Made by a program: the position numbers and the translations under genes. Below are positions 44,465 to 58,400 of a DNA stretch of 64,000 nt, one piece after another; the first letter of the stretch is position 1; each line of letters opens with the position of its first letter. Source of the DNA: Nemertoderma westbladi (taxonomy: Eukaryota; Xenacoelomorpha; Nemertodermatida; Nemertodermatidae). Where the stretch lies: assembly GCA_032718475.1 (NCBI GenBank), contig JAUCBJ010007041.1, positions 1 to 64,000 on the forward strand. Direction: 5' to 3'. The notes beneath the pieces are model-generated. The model ran no database searches, was not told where the DNA came from, and worked only from the letters and a program-made list of their open reading frames with translations.

Positions 44465-47312
44465 ATGGATCCATCCCATCACGGTGATAATTTGGAAAGT
44501 GATGCTACCGGTACCGGTACATCTACTGATATTGATTCAAATAACAGTGTAAATATCCGTTCCGAACACAACAATCTTAAGTTTTGTGAAGAAGTTTATC
44601 ATTTAACATATAATTATCTTGATTCTAATTCCGACTGCAGCATTGACGCTGGTAGTACTGAGGTTTTAAGTATCGGTGTTGCTTTAGATAACAACAATTG
44701 TAGTCTGCCGGGGAAACATGATAATCCTAGTACCGCGTCTAATATTAATGAGGGGACAAACGTTGATTCTATGAAACTTATTTCTATCTCGAATACTTCT
44801 ACAGTATCTTGTGATTCAGGTTGGTTATGGCAGTATGGTATACTAGCATGGTATATATACGGTACTTGTTTCTGTAGTTTATTTTATTTTTATTATTTAA
44901 GACACTCAGTTTAATTTTAAAGAATAAAATATAAACAGGGGGAACACCACCTAGCCACCTAGGTACAAATACCTAATAAGAAGTTATAATTATATATATA
45001 AAATTACACTTACAGGTGGATAAAACACATTTAAGTAGAAGGGCAAAGGCATCAGATAAAGGGATAAACGCTAAAATACAAACAACAACAATAAAACTAC
45101 AAAAATGACGAACGAAATAAAACCAAGTAAACAGAGATTATATCATCAAGTAAAAAAAACATAATTTGTTTCGAAAGCCATTGATCCTTTTTATAAAAAT
45201 GACAAAAATATTAAAAACTAGTTGTTAGATTAAATATAAATAAAAACAAATAAAAAATATACATGGTTAATTTAAAAATCTGTTAAAATGACAATATGGC
45301 AATAGATAAACATCTTTCAATTTATAAGTAAAAGTATTTACATTTGCAGAATTGACAATTTCTTCGGGTAAGGAATTCCAAATATCTACAGTTCTGTTTG
45401 AAAAAGAGTTTTTTACAATTTGTGGACGGCAAAACGATTTGTAAAGCTTACTACGGTTATGGCCTCTATTTCTAATATTGGTACTTGAAGTGAAAAAGTC
45501 ATTAAAATTTAGATCAACATCAGTATTAAAAATACTACCGGTATACACCATTTTAAATCTGAAATATGCCTACGTACTTCTAGAGGTTGTAGCTTAAGAA
45601 AACTCATTCTCTCTCCATGTCTCTGTCTCCATTCTCTCTCACGGTTACCGTGTTAACGCATTAAAACTGAAATGGTTGTAATAACAAGCTTGGTTTTATC
45701 TCCTTCCAGTTAAGAAAATATTGGTATATGGCCTCCTCTGTCAGGCTGTACTGCTGTATGCATACACAGTACTGTAATTTTTATTTATAATAAAACTATA
45801 TAAAATTGTACCAGTCAGCCAGTACATTTTGAAAATGGTAGGCTAGGCTTACATGTTCTGTTCACTCTATCACTCATTAGTATTACAGTATTATAATTAA
45901 TTATGGTTTAGGTTTTGATGTCAGGCAAACTATTTCCGCTGTAGATGACTCATGCCCAATCTATATGCCCCCGCATGCTTTGCCGCCTTCTTGTGGCTCC
46001 GCTGTAGATGACTCTTCCCCAATCTCTATGCCTCTGCATGCTTCGCCGCCTCCTTGTGGCTCCGCTATAGATGACTCATCCCAAATCTCTATGCCTCTGC
46101 ATGCTTCGCCGCCTCCTTGTGGCTCCGCTGTAGATGACTCATCCCCAATCTATATGCCCCCGCATGCTTTGCCGCCTTCTTGTGGCTCCGCTGTAGATGA
46201 CTCATCCCCAATCTCTATGCCTCCACATGCTTCGTCGTCTCCTTGTGGCTCTGCTGTAGATGACTCATCCCCAATCTCTATGCCTCCACATGCTTCGCTG
46301 CCTCCTTGTGGCTCCACTGTAGATGACTCATCCCCAATCTCTATGTCTCTGCATGCTTTGCCGCCTCCTTGTGGCTCCGCTATAGATGACTCATCCCCAA
46401 TCTCTAAGCCTCTGCAAGCTTCGCCGCCTCCTTGTGGCTCCGCTGTAGATGACTCATCCCAAATCTCTATGCCCCCACATGCTACGCCGCCTCCTTGTGG
46501 CTCTGCTGTAGATGACTCATCTCCAATCTTTATGGCTCTGCATGCTTCGCTTCCTTGTGGCCCTGACTGCAGTGTAGATAAACTCTTGGGTGGCGGGGCG
46601 CTTTCTCCATCGAGTGGTAAATGTATTAAAGACATTGAATATAACAGAACTGGACCACTACCACTACGATATGACATTGATAGGTGTAGCTGTATAGCTA
46701 ACAGTGTTGAAACTGTACATAGCGTTACAGAGCCTGTATGTATCGAATCTACTGATAATCGTATCGGTCCGCAATGCGATTCCGATGACAACGGACTTAA
46801 TTCTGCAATGAATTCTACCGGTTTATCTTCCACAAGTAATTTATCTCACACTGAACGTCCACCCAATGGCTGCGATTTATCGGCCAACGGAATAGACATT
46901 CCTCGTGACAATAGTTCCACTGGGAGCGGCTTTGACCATGTTTACTCTTTGACACCTGTAACTGAGGCCACTTCGGCTATCCTGCGCGATGTCGAGCTCG
47001 ATAAAACAGTGGAGAACATTCCTACAACATCCAAAACTACCGAGATAGTATCTGCAGCAGTTCCGCGACAAATAATTGATGCTGTTGCGAATAAACGCGG
47101 TGAAGAAGTCGAAGAGATTACAATATACGCGTCGAGCTCTACTCCGGACTCGCAGGGTTTATTCTCTCGTCTGTGGAACTCAGTTCCTTCCCCCAGTCGG
47201 ATCCTCCCGCTCTTCAACCCCTTCAGTAGAGACGTCGTCTTAAACGAACACCATTTTGACGTCTCATCTACAGAATCTAAAGGAAGGCGTTCTAGTTTGT
47301 CTTCGCTATCAG
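44465..47312 (+). CDS. Two-exon gene model, unknown function, 21-residue Ser/Pro/Cys repeats
   Basis: I do not recognise this protein. Proposed exon 1 is 44465-44819 (Ser/Asn/Asp-rich, starts MDPSHHGDNLESDATGTGT), with a donor at TCAG^GTTGGT. Exon 2 is 45912-47312, after the acceptor GGTTTAG, ending at CTATCAG^GTGAGT, a consensus donor. Both junctions are phase 1 and the frame is kept across the join; exon 2 also ends in phase 1, so further exons are expected. Exon 2 opens with ten ~21-residue repeats (core CGSAVDDSSPISMPPHASPP), followed by an acidic/Ser-rich region and FSRLWNSVPSPSRILPLFNP near the end. No signal peptide or domain seen. If the first donor is not used, exon 1 reads on to 44914 with a hydrophobic tail (residues ~121-147). 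The intron holds a LINE fragment. Open reading and splice phase are direct observations; expression is inferred. Confidence 0.4.
44990..45660 (-). pseudogene. LINE 3'-terminal fragment (CR1/Jockey-like tail)
   Basis: The minus strand encodes REWRQRHGERMSFLKLQPLE, VRRHISDLKMVYTGSIFNTD and, after RNRGH, FSNRTVDIWNSLPEEIVNSA and NVNTFTYKLKDVY, the conserved C-terminus of many CR1/Jockey-type reverse transcriptases, stopping at 45267. About 270 bp of AT-rich 3' sequence follows to ~44990; that edge is uncertain. It lies in the proposed intron of the flanking gene, in antisense. Confidence 0.75.
45935..46558 (+). repeat. 63-bp coding minisatellite (~10 units)
   Basis: Units of 63 bp (one of 60) encode CGSAVDDSSPISMPPHASPPP variants. 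Differences between units are moderate and often change Pro/Leu, Ser/Leu or Val/Ile while keeping VDDSS or IDDSS, and all units stay in frame, unlike the noncoding arrays nearby. Confidence 0.92.
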
Positions 47313-48270
47313 GTGAGTCTTAGAATTTAACATATTAAAGTTTACATGTGTCAGTCATATGCTTTGTGGAAGTAAGGGTCTTCCCTGGCTAATGATAAAA
47401 TTCCGGTTAATTGAATTTATTGCGAGGCCTTTCGGGATTAACCCTTTTAGTACTATGTCCCACCTGTTGTACCATAACCACCTGCGCTATGTCCCAACTG
47501 TTGTACCATGGCATCTCACTTGATAAGCAGGCCATCCACCACCCAACAGCGCCTTAGAAAGTGTTCCAATTCACTATTCAGTGCCTTAGGACAATAATTT
47601 TTGAAATTTTTTTGCAGCCATTTGATTGGCTAATGGGTTTACCTTGCCTTCTATGGAGATTCAAATCTAGGCCTTTTACTTCCAACTTTGCTGCCTTTGT
47701 TGAGGCAGGGCGAATTGGTTGTAGGTAGATTGTTGACTACTATCCATTATACATTACGGGGTACCGTGCCCTAAACCCTGGAGTGGTTTGTTATCTCGTT
47801 TGTGATTGGATAACACATCATAATATTATCCTGTAGGTGACTAAAGCTACTACATTCCATCCATCCATTTGTTAGTAATTGTATATTCAGTCAGTCATTT
47901 GTGAATCAATTTACGGCACTGCTGCACTTATGTGTATGACGTATGCTGTTTTTTATTAGGCCTATAATTATCATATAAATTTATAATAATTATTTATTAC
48001 CGGTATAGGCCTATATCAATTAATTATTATTATTATTATTACCGGTACGTAGTGCGTAGTGAATTAGAATTACGGTAGAATTTATTCTCATAATATATAC
48101 TGTAATAGGCCTAGTGAAATTAAGTGTAGCCTATTACCGGCAGCCTACTTGTGCCATTTGGAATATACTGATATATACTATTTATTATATTATATAATAC
48201 GATTATCTGATTATATTAATTATTAGGGCCTATATTGAGTGACTGTACGTCTAACAGTCTAACAGTGGCC
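47313..48270. other. Unannotated, possible intron
   Basis: Follows a consensus splice donor. Contains CTATGTCCCACCTGTTGTACCAT and a near copy 30 bp later (47453-47512), then AT-rich DNA with AGGCCTA words. No gene recognised. Confidence 0.4.
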
Positions 48271-48834
48271 ATGGCAGACAGACCTGAAAGAGATCGCCAT
48301 CCTGTTAATTACTATGGTTTTACTCTAAGTAATGAGAGCGACGATGAAGTCGATGATTATGTTGATGGTAGTGGAGAAAGTGGTGACGATGTGACGGGAA
48401 TGGAAAGTGGGGATAACCAGGGTGATGCAGCTAGTAGTTCAAGTGAGGGTTCTGTTGATGATTCCGACGACTCATCAGACAGCAGCTCTCGTTATGCAAT
48501 TGCACCTCTACCAGGTGACGGGTGGGATGTTGTCACTGAAGCCAGTGACGTTAGTTTTAGTGTCCAATTCGATTTTAGTGGAACACCGGGGTGGAACAAT
48601 GGGATTGACACTTCTGAATTTAGTGTAATTGACTACTTCCAAGTGTTTCTACCTGATCAGCTATTTGAAGCTGTCGCCACGTGGACAAACATCCGTGCTC
48701 AGAATAAAGCTAAATATAGCTGTACTTTTTATAAAATAAACTGGACAAATGTTGAATTCTACGTCATTCAATGGCCCATCAGAGCTGTTAGAAATTTATT
48801 AGGAATTCGTAATAAGAAACTGATCGGATTCTAA
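48271..48834 (+). pseudogene. piggyBac-like transposase, N-terminal fragment
   Basis: From the ATG at 48271 the product has a long acidic Ser/Asp/Gly N-terminus (residues ~18-80), then DYFQVFLPDQLFEAVATWTN, which matches the start of the piggyBac-type DDE domain (usually xFxLFFxxxLLxxIVxxTN). The frame continues ~45 residues and stops after RNKKLIGF, well before any catalytic Asp. It is therefore a truncated copy or an isolated exon. No terminal repeats or TTAA pair were found. Confidence 0.6.
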
Positions 48835-48994
48835 CATATTTTGTCAGACAAACAAAAACATGACAGACAGACAGACAATATCAGAAGAACGGCTAATTGA
48901 ATTAAGAAACTATTGTCAGATTCGAATTCCTCGACTTCGATTACCCAAAAAAGTGAATCTGTTTCACTTCAAACACAATCCCAATATTTGACGA

Positions 48995-49026
<32 letters not shown>

Positions 49027-49420
49027 CAGACACATAAGGAAGGATAGGCTGTACAGAAAAACAGACTTCGGAAATGAAATCTACGGTAAAAACAACCTCA
49101 TAATTGGGGAAACATAGATTATTTTGAAAGGAAGCAAGCCTGTGACATTTGTTGAAGTTTAAGAAATATTTTTATAATTTCATAAAATATATTCAGGTTC
49201 TGGAGGTACAAGATATTTTCCAATTCAGTACTAAAAGGGTTAATCCCCTCTTCAGGCATAATTAATAAAACAGAATCAAAGATACATTATATAAGTACAG
49301 CTACAGCACAACTAAACAATGTGACCTAATATATTATCCATGAATCACAGGACATTATCTGTGGTTGCGCACAATATCTGAATTACAGGAATGTATAATA
49401 TGTGAATTTGTCGGAAAAAG
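48835..49420. other. Unannotated DNA with GACA microsatellites
   Basis: (GACA)n runs at ~48862-48880 and ~48995-49025 flank a short unique stretch. No other feature before the satellite. Confidence 0.5.
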
Positions 49421-52400
49421 TCAGAATACTGCTGTCGAGAGCAATACGTTACTTGTAAGGAATACTGCTGTCGAGAGCAATATGTTACCGGTAAGGAATA
49501 CTGCTGTTGAGAGTAATACGTTACCGGTAAGGAATACTGCTGTAGAGAGCGCAATACATTACCGGTAATGAATACTGCTATGGAGAGCAATACTACTACT
49601 AGGTCGAGCGAACTCGGACAACATATCTTTCAGTTGCGGGGGTAAACCGCTTGTGGTCGCAACTCCTACAAGCGTCTTCGCAGTAGGTCGCCGTTGGTTG
49701 ATTACCTTCCGCCGACCTTGTCAGCATGTCTAGCCGTTGGTTGATTACCTTCCGCCTATCCATGGCCTACAGTCCTGCTGCCGACTGTAGGGGTCCATTT
49801 GTTACACCCTGAACCAAGTGTGCCTCCTGGGTTAGGTTACCTAACACTGGTAGAGGAGCATCCAGTATAGACAGGGCGGGGCTTGTATTATCTCTAATGC
49901 AGATGCGTATCAAGCCGTTGCCTTCAATGGTGCCCTAGGCGCTATAGCCCTCAATGACTTATTTAGTTGATGGGGCTGAACCAACCCACTCTTGATCAAC
50001 TATCATAAATAATGAATAGGCTATGCTTATCGGGCCTGCCCTGCTGGGCTGACAGTTACAGGTAGTACCACATTACTGCCATAGTGGTAGCAGGATCTGG
50101 GGACCTGACCTGACCTGACCAGAGCAATACGTTACCGGTAAGGAATATATACTGCTGTTGAGAGCAATACGTTACCAGTAAGGAATACTGCTGTCGAGAG
50201 CAATACGTTACCGGTAAGGAATACTGCCGTCGAGAGCAATATGTTACCGGTAGGGAATATATATTGCTGTCGAGAGCAATACGTTACCGGTAAGGAATAT
50301 ATACTGCTGTCGAGAGCAATACGTTACCAGTAAGGAATACTGCTGTTGAGAGCAATACATTACCGGTAAGGAATACTACTGTCGAGAGCAATACGTTACC
50401 GGTAAGGAATGCTGCTGTTGAGAGCAATATGTTACCAGTAAGGAATATATACTGCTGTCAAAAGCAATACGTTACCAGTACGGAATACTGCTGTCGAGAG
50501 CAATCTGTTACCGGTAAGGAATATATACTGCTGTCAAGAGCAATACGTTACTGGTAAGGAATACTGCTGTCGAGAGCAATATGTCACCGGTAAGGAATAT
50601 ATACTACTGTCGAGAGCAATACATTACCGGTAAGGAATACTGCTGTCGAGAGCAATATGTTACCGGTAAGGAATATATACTGCTATCGAGAGCAATACGT
50701 TACGGGTAAGGAATACTGCTGTTGAGAGCAATACGTTACTGGTAAAGAATATATACTGCTGTCGAGAGCAATACGTTACCGGTAAGGAATACTGCTGTCG
50801 AGAGCAATATGTTACCTGTAAGGAATATATACTGCTTTCGAGAGCAATACGTTACCGGTAAGGAATACTGCTGTCGAGAGCAATATGTTACCGGTAAGGA
50901 ATATATACTGCTGTTGAGAGCAATACGTTACTGGTAAGGAATATATACTGCTGTCGAGAGCAATACGTTACCAGTAAGGAATACAGCTGTTGAGAGCAAT
51001 ACGTTACCGGTAAGGAATACTGCTGTCGAGAGCAATATGTTACTGGTAAGGAATATATACTGCTGTCGAGAGCAATACGTTGCCGGTAAGGAATATATAC
51101 TGCTGTCGAGAGCAATACGTTACCAGTAAGAAATACTACTGTCGAGAGCAATACGTTACCGGTAAGGAATGCTGCTGTTGAGAGCAATATGTTACCAGTA
51201 AGGAATATATACTGCTGTCAAGAGCAATACGTTACCAGTAAGGAATACTGCTTTTGAGAGCAATATGTTACCGGTAAGGAATATATACTGCTGTCGAGAG
51301 CAATACGTTACTGGTAAGGAATACTGCTGTCGAGAGCAATATGTTACCGGTAAGGAATATATACTGCTGTCGAGAGCAATACGTTACCGGTAAGGAATAC
51401 TGCTGTCGAGAGCAATATGTTACCGGTAAGGAATGCTGCTGTTGAGAGCAATATGTTACCAGTAAGGAATATATACTGCTGTCAAGAGCAATACGTTACT
51501 GGTAAGGAATACTGCTGTCGAGAGCAATACGTTACTGGTAAGGAATACTGCTGTCGAGAGCAATATGTTACCGGTAAGGAATATATACTGCTGTCGAGAG
51601 CAATACGTTACCGGTAAGGAATACTGCTGTCGAGAGCAATATGTTACCGGTAAGGAATATATACTGCTATCGAGAGCAATACGTTACGGGTAAGGAATAC
51701 TGCTGTTGAGAGCAATACGTTACTGGTAAGGAATATATACTGCTGTCCAGAGCAATACGTTACCGGTAAGGAATACTGCTGTCGAGAGCAATACGTTACC
51801 GGTAAGGAATACTGCTGTCGAGAGCAATACGTTACCAGTAAGGAATACTGCTGTCGAGAGCAATATGTTACCGGTAAGGAATACTGCTGTTGAGAGCAAT
51901 ATGTTACCGGTAAGGAATGCTGCTGTTGAGAGCAATATGTTACCGGTAAGGAATACTGCTGTTGAGAGCAATATGTTACCGGTAAGGAATATGTACTGCT
52001 GTCGAGGGCAATATGTTACCGGTAAGGAATACTGCTGTCGAGAGCAATACGTTACCGGTAAGGAATACTGCTGTCGAGAGCAATACGTTACCGGTAAGGA
52101 ATATATACTGCTGTCGAGAGCAATATGTTACCGGTAAGGAATATATACTGCTGTCGAGAGCAATACGTTACCGGTAAGGAATACTGCTGTCGAGAGCAAT
52201 ACGTTACCGGTAAGGAATACTGCTGTCGAGAGCAATACGTTACCAGTAAGGAATACTGCTGTCGAGAGCAATATGTTACCGGTAAGGAATACTGCTGTTG
52301 AGAGCAATATGTTACCGGTAAGGAATGCTGCTGTTGAGAGCAATATGTTACCGGTAAGGAATACTGCTGTTGAGAGCAATATGTTACCGGTAAGGAATAT

Positions 52401-55400
52401 GTACTGCTGTCGAGGGCAATATGTTACCGGTAAGGAATACTGCTGTCGAGAGCTATACGTTACCGGTAAGGAATACTGCTGTCGAGAGCAATACGTTACC
52501 GGTAAGGAATACTGCTGTCGAGAGCAATACGTTACCGGTAAGGAATACTGCTGTCGAGAGCAATACGTTACCGGTAAGGAATACTGCTGTCGAGAGCAAT
52601 ACGTTACCGGTAAGGAATACTGCTGTCGAGAGCAATGTGTTACCGGTAAGGAATATATACTGCTGTCGAGAGCAATATGTTACCGGTAAGGAATATATAC
52701 TGCTGTCGAGAGCAATACGTTACCAGTACGGAATACTGCTGTCGAGAGCAATCTGTTACCGGTAAGGAATATATACTGCTGTCAAGAGCAACACGTTACT
52801 GGTAAGGAATACTGCTGTCGAGAGCAATATGTCACCGGTAAGGAATATATACTACTGTCGAGAGCAATACATTACCGGTAAGGAATACTGCTGTCGAGAG
52901 CAATATGTTACCGGTAAGGAATATATACTGCTATCGAGAGCAATACGTTACGGGTAAGGAATACTGCTGTTGAGAGCAATACGTTACTGGTAAAGAATAT
53001 ATACTGCTGTCGAGAGCAATACGTTACCGGTAAGGAATACTGCTGTCGAGAGCAATATGTTACCTGTAAGGAATATATACTGCTTTCGAGAGCAATACGT
53101 TACCGGTAAGGAATACTGCTGTCGAGAGCAATATGTTACCGGTAAGGAATATATACTGCTGTTGAGAGCAATACGTTACTGGTAAGGAATATATACTGCT
53201 GTCGAGAGCAATACGTTACCAGTAAGGAATACAGCTGTTGAGAGCAATACGTTACCGGTAAGGAATACTGCTGTCGAGAGCAATATGTTACTGGTAAGGA
53301 ATATATACTGCTGTCGAGAGCAATACGTTGCCGGTAAGGAATATATACTGCTGTCGAGAGCAATACGTTACCAGTAAGAAATACTACTGTCGAGAGCAAT
53401 ACGTTACCGGTAAGGAATGCTGCTGTTGAGAGCAATATGTTACCAGTAAGGAATATATACTGCTGTCAAGAGCAATACGTTACCAGTAAGGAATACTGCT
53501 TTTGAGAGCAATATGTTACCGGTAAGGAATATATACTGCTGTCGAGAGCAATACGTTACTGGTAAGGAATACTGCTGTCGAGAGCAATATGTTACCGGTA
53601 AGGAATATATACTGCTGTCGAGAGCAATACGTTACCGGTAAGGAATACTGCTGTCAAGAGCAATATGTTACCGGTAAGGAATGCTGCTGTTGAGAGCAAT
53701 ATGTTACCAGTAAGGAATATATACTGCTGTCAAGAGCAATACGTTACTGGTAAGGAATACTGCTGTCGAGAGCAATACGTTACTGGTAAGGAATACTGCT
53801 GTCGAGAGCAATATGTTACCGGTAAGGAATATATACTGCTGTCGAGAGCAATACGTTACCGGTAAGGAATACTGCTGTCGAGAGCAATATGTTACCGGTA
53901 AGGAATATATACTGCTATCGAGAGCAATACGTTACGGGTAAGGAATACTGCTGTTGAGAGCAATACGTTACTGGTAAGGAATATATACTGCTGTCCAGAG
54001 CAATACGTTACCGGTAAGGAATACTGCTGTCGAGAGCAATACGTTACCGGTAAGGAATACTGCTGTCGAGAGCAATACGTTACCAGTAAGGAATACTGCT
54101 GTCGAGAGCAATACGTTACCGGTAAGGAATACTGCTGTCGAGAGCAATACGTTACCAGTAAGGAATACTGCTGTCGAGAGCAATATGTTACCAGTAAGGA
54201 ATACTGCTGTTGAGAGCAATATGTTACCGGTAAGGAATGCTGCTGTTGAGAGCAATATGTTACCGGTAAGGAATACTGCTGTTGAGAGCAATATGTTACC
54301 GGTAAGGAATATGTACTGCTGTCGAGGGCAATATGTTACCGGTAAGGAATACTGCTGTCGAGAGCAATACGTTACTGGTAAGGAATACTGCTGTCGAGAG
54401 CAATACGTTACCGGTAAGGAATATATACTGCTGTCGAGAGCAATATGTTACCGGTAAGGAATATATACTGCTGTCGAGAGCAATACGTTACCGGTAAGGA
54501 ATACTGCTGTCGAGAGCAATACGTTACCGGTAAGGAATACTGCTGTCGAGAGCAATATGTTACCAGTAAGGAATACTGCTGTCGAGAGCAATATGTTACC
54601 GGTAAGGAATACTGCTGTTGAGAGCAATATGTTACCGGTAAGGAATGCTGCTGTTGAGAGCAATATGTTACCGGTAAGGAATACTGCTGTTGAGAGCAAT
54701 ATGTTACCGGTAAGGAATATGTACTGCTGTCGAGGGCAATATGTTACCGGTAAGGAATACTGCTGTCGAGAGCAATACGTTACCGGTAAGGAATACTGCT
54801 GTCGAGAGCAATACGTTACCGGTAAGGAATACTGCTGTCGAGAGCAATACGTTACCGGTAAGGAATACTGCTGTCGAGAGCAATACGTTACCGGTAAGGA
54901 ATACTGCTGTCGAGAGCAATACGTTACCGGTAAGGAATACTGCTGTCGAGAGCAATGTGTTACCGGTAAGGAATATATACTGCTGTCGAGAGCAATATGT
55001 TACCGGTAAGGAATATATACTGCTGTCTAGAGCAATATGTTACCGGTAAGGAATATATACTGCTGTCGAGAGCAATACGTTACCGGTAAGGAATACTGCT
55101 GTCGAGAGCAATACGTTACCGGTAAGGAATATATACTGCTGTTGAGAGCAATATGTTACCGGTAAGGAATATATACTGCTGTCGAGAGCAATATGTTACC
55201 GGTAAGGAATATATACTGCTGTCGAGAGCAATATGTTACCGGTAAGGAATATATACTGCTGTCGAGAGCAATACGTTACCGGTAAGGAATACTGCTGTCG
55301 AGAGCAATACGTTACCGGTAAGGAATATATACTGCTGTTGAGAGCAATACGTTACCGGTAAAGAATACTGCTGTCGAGAGCAATACGTTACCGGTAAGGA

Positions 55401-58400
55401 ATACTACTGTCGAGAGCAATACGTTACCGGTAAGGAATACTGCTGTCGAGAGCAATATGTTACCGGTAAGGAATACTGCTGTCGAGAGCAATACGTTACC
55501 GGTAAGGAATACTGCTGTCGAGAGCAATATGTTACCGGTAAGGAATATATACTGCTGTCGAGAGCAATGTGTTACTGGTAAGGAATATATACTGCTGTCG
55601 AGAGCAATACGTTACCAGTAAGGAATACTGCTGTCGAGAGCAATATGTTACCGGTAAGGAATACTGCTGTCGAGAGCAATACGTTACCGGTAAGGAATAC
55701 TGCTGTCGAGAGCAATATGTTACCGGTAAGGAATATATACTGCTGTCGAGAGCAATATGTTACCGGTAAGGAATACTGCTGTCGAGAGCAATACGTTACC
55801 GGTAAGGAATATATACTGCTGTCGAGAGCAATACGTTACCAGTAAGGAATACTGCTGTCGAGAGCAATATGTTACCGGTAAGGAATACTGCTGTCGAGAG
55901 CAATACGTTACCGGTAAGGAATACTGCTGTCGAGAGCAATACGTTACCGGTAAGGAATATATACTGCTGTCGAGAGCAATACGTTACCGGTAAGGAATAC
56001 TGCTGTCGAGAGCAATACGTTACCGGTAAGGAATATATACTGCTGTCGAGAGCAATATGTTACCGGTAAGGAATACTGCTGTCGAGAGCAATACGTTACC
56101 GGTAAGGAATATAATATAATGCTGTCGAGAGCAATACGTTACCGGTAAGGAATACTGATGTCGAGAGCAATATGTTACTGGTAAGGAATATATACTGCTG
56201 TCGAGAGCAATGTGTTACTGGTAAGGAATATATACTGCTGTCGAGAGCAATATGTTACCGGTAAGGAATACTGCTGTCGAGAGCAATATGTTACCGGTAA
56301 GGAATATATACTGCTGTCGAGAGCAATATGTTACCGGTAAGGAATATATACTGCTGTCGAGAGCAATACGTTACCAGTAAGGAATACTGCTGTCGAGAGC
56401 AATATGTTACCGGTAAGGAATACTGCTGTCGAGAGCAATACGTTACCAGTAAGGAATATATACTGCTGTCGAGAGCAATATGTTACCGGTAAGGAATATA
56501 TACTGCTGTCGAGAGCAATACGTTACCAGTAAGGAATATATACTGCTGTCGAGAGCAATACGTTACCGGTAAGGAATATATACTGCTGTCGAGAGCAATA
56601 CGTTACTGGTAAGGAATATATACTGCTGTCGAGAGCAATATGTTACTGGTAAGGAATATATACTGCTGTCGAGAGCAATATGTTACCGGTAAGGAATACT
56701 GCTGTCGAGAGCAATATGTTACCGGTAAGGAATACTGCTGTCGAGAGCAATACGTTACCGGTAAGGAATATATACTGCTGTCGAGAGCAATATGTTACCG
56801 GTAAGGAATACTGCTGTCGAGAGCAATACGTTACCGGTAAGGAATATATACTGCTGTCGAGAGCAATATGTTACCGGTAAGGAATACTGCTGTCGAGAGC
56901 AATATGTTACCGGTAAGGAATATATACTGCTGTCGAGAGCAATATGTTACCGGTAAGGAATACTGCTGTCGAGAGCAATACGTTACCGGTAAGGAATACT
57001 GCTGTCGAGAGCAATACGTTACCGGTAAGGAATACTGCTGTCGAGAGCAATATGTTACCGGTAAGGAATACTGCTGTTGAGAGCAATATGTTACCGGTAA
57101 GGAATATATACTGCTGTCGAGAGCAATACGTTACCGGTAAGGAATACTGCTGTCGAGAGCAATACGTTACCGGTAAGGAATATATACTGCTGTCGAGAGC
57201 AATATGTTACCGGTAAGGAATACTGCTGTCGAGAGCAATACGTTACCGGTAAGGAATACTGCTGTCGAGAGCAATATGTTACCGGTAAGGAATACTGCTG
57301 TTGAGAGCAATATGTTACCGGTAAGGAATATATACTGCTGTCGAGAGCAATACGTTACCGGTAAGGAATACTGCTGTCGAGAGCAATACGTTACCGGTAA
57401 GGAATACTGCTGTCGAGAGCAATACGTTACCGGTAAGGAATACTGCTGTCGAGAGCAATATGTTACCGGTAAGGAATACTGCTGTTGAGAGCAATACGTT
57501 ACCGGTAAGGAATACTGCTGTTGAGAGCAATATGTTACCGGTAAGGAATATATACTGCTGTCGAGAGCAATACGTTACCGGTAAGGAATACTGCTTTTGA
57601 GAGCAATATGTTACCGGTAAGGAATATATACTGCTGTCGAGAGCAATACGTTACCGGTAAGGAATACTGCTGTCGAGAGCAATACGTTACCAGTAAGGAA
57701 TACTGCTGTTGAGAGCAATATGTTACCGGTAAGGAATATATACTGCTGTCGAGAGCAATATGTTACCTGTAAGGAATATATACTGCTGTCGAGAGCAATA
57801 CGTTACCAGTAAGGAATACTGCTGTCGAGAGCAATATGTTACCGGTAAGGAATATATACTGCTGTCGAGAGCAATACGTTACCGGTAAGGAATACTGCTG
57901 TCGAGAGCAATACGTTACCGGTAAGGAATACTGCTGTCGAGAGCAATATGTTACCGGTAAGGAATACTGCTGTTGAGAGCAATATGTTACCGGTAAGGAA
58001 TACTGCTGTCGAGAGCAATACGTTACCGGTAAGGAATACTGCTGTCGAGAGCAATACGTTACCGGTAAGGAATACTGCTGTTGAGAGCAATATGTTACCG
58101 GTAAGGAATATATACTGCTGTCGAGAGCAATACGTTACAGGTAAGGAATACTGCTGTTGAGAGCAATATGTTACCGGTAAGGAATATATACTGCTGTCGA
58201 GAGCAATACGTTACCGGTAAGGAATACTGCTGTTGAGAGCAATATGTTACCGGTAAGGAATATATACTGCTGTCGAGAGCAATATGTTACCGGTAAGGAA
58301 TATATACTGCTGTCGAGAGCAATACGTTACCTGTAAGGAATACTGCTGTCGAGAGCAATACGTTACCGGTAAGGAATACTGCTGTCGAGAGCAATACGTT

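Noticed and set aside
46150-46833. 227-codon antisense frame opposite the 63-bp repeats
   Set aside because: Shadow of the in-frame repeat; the sense frame has matching splice phases and the antisense does not.
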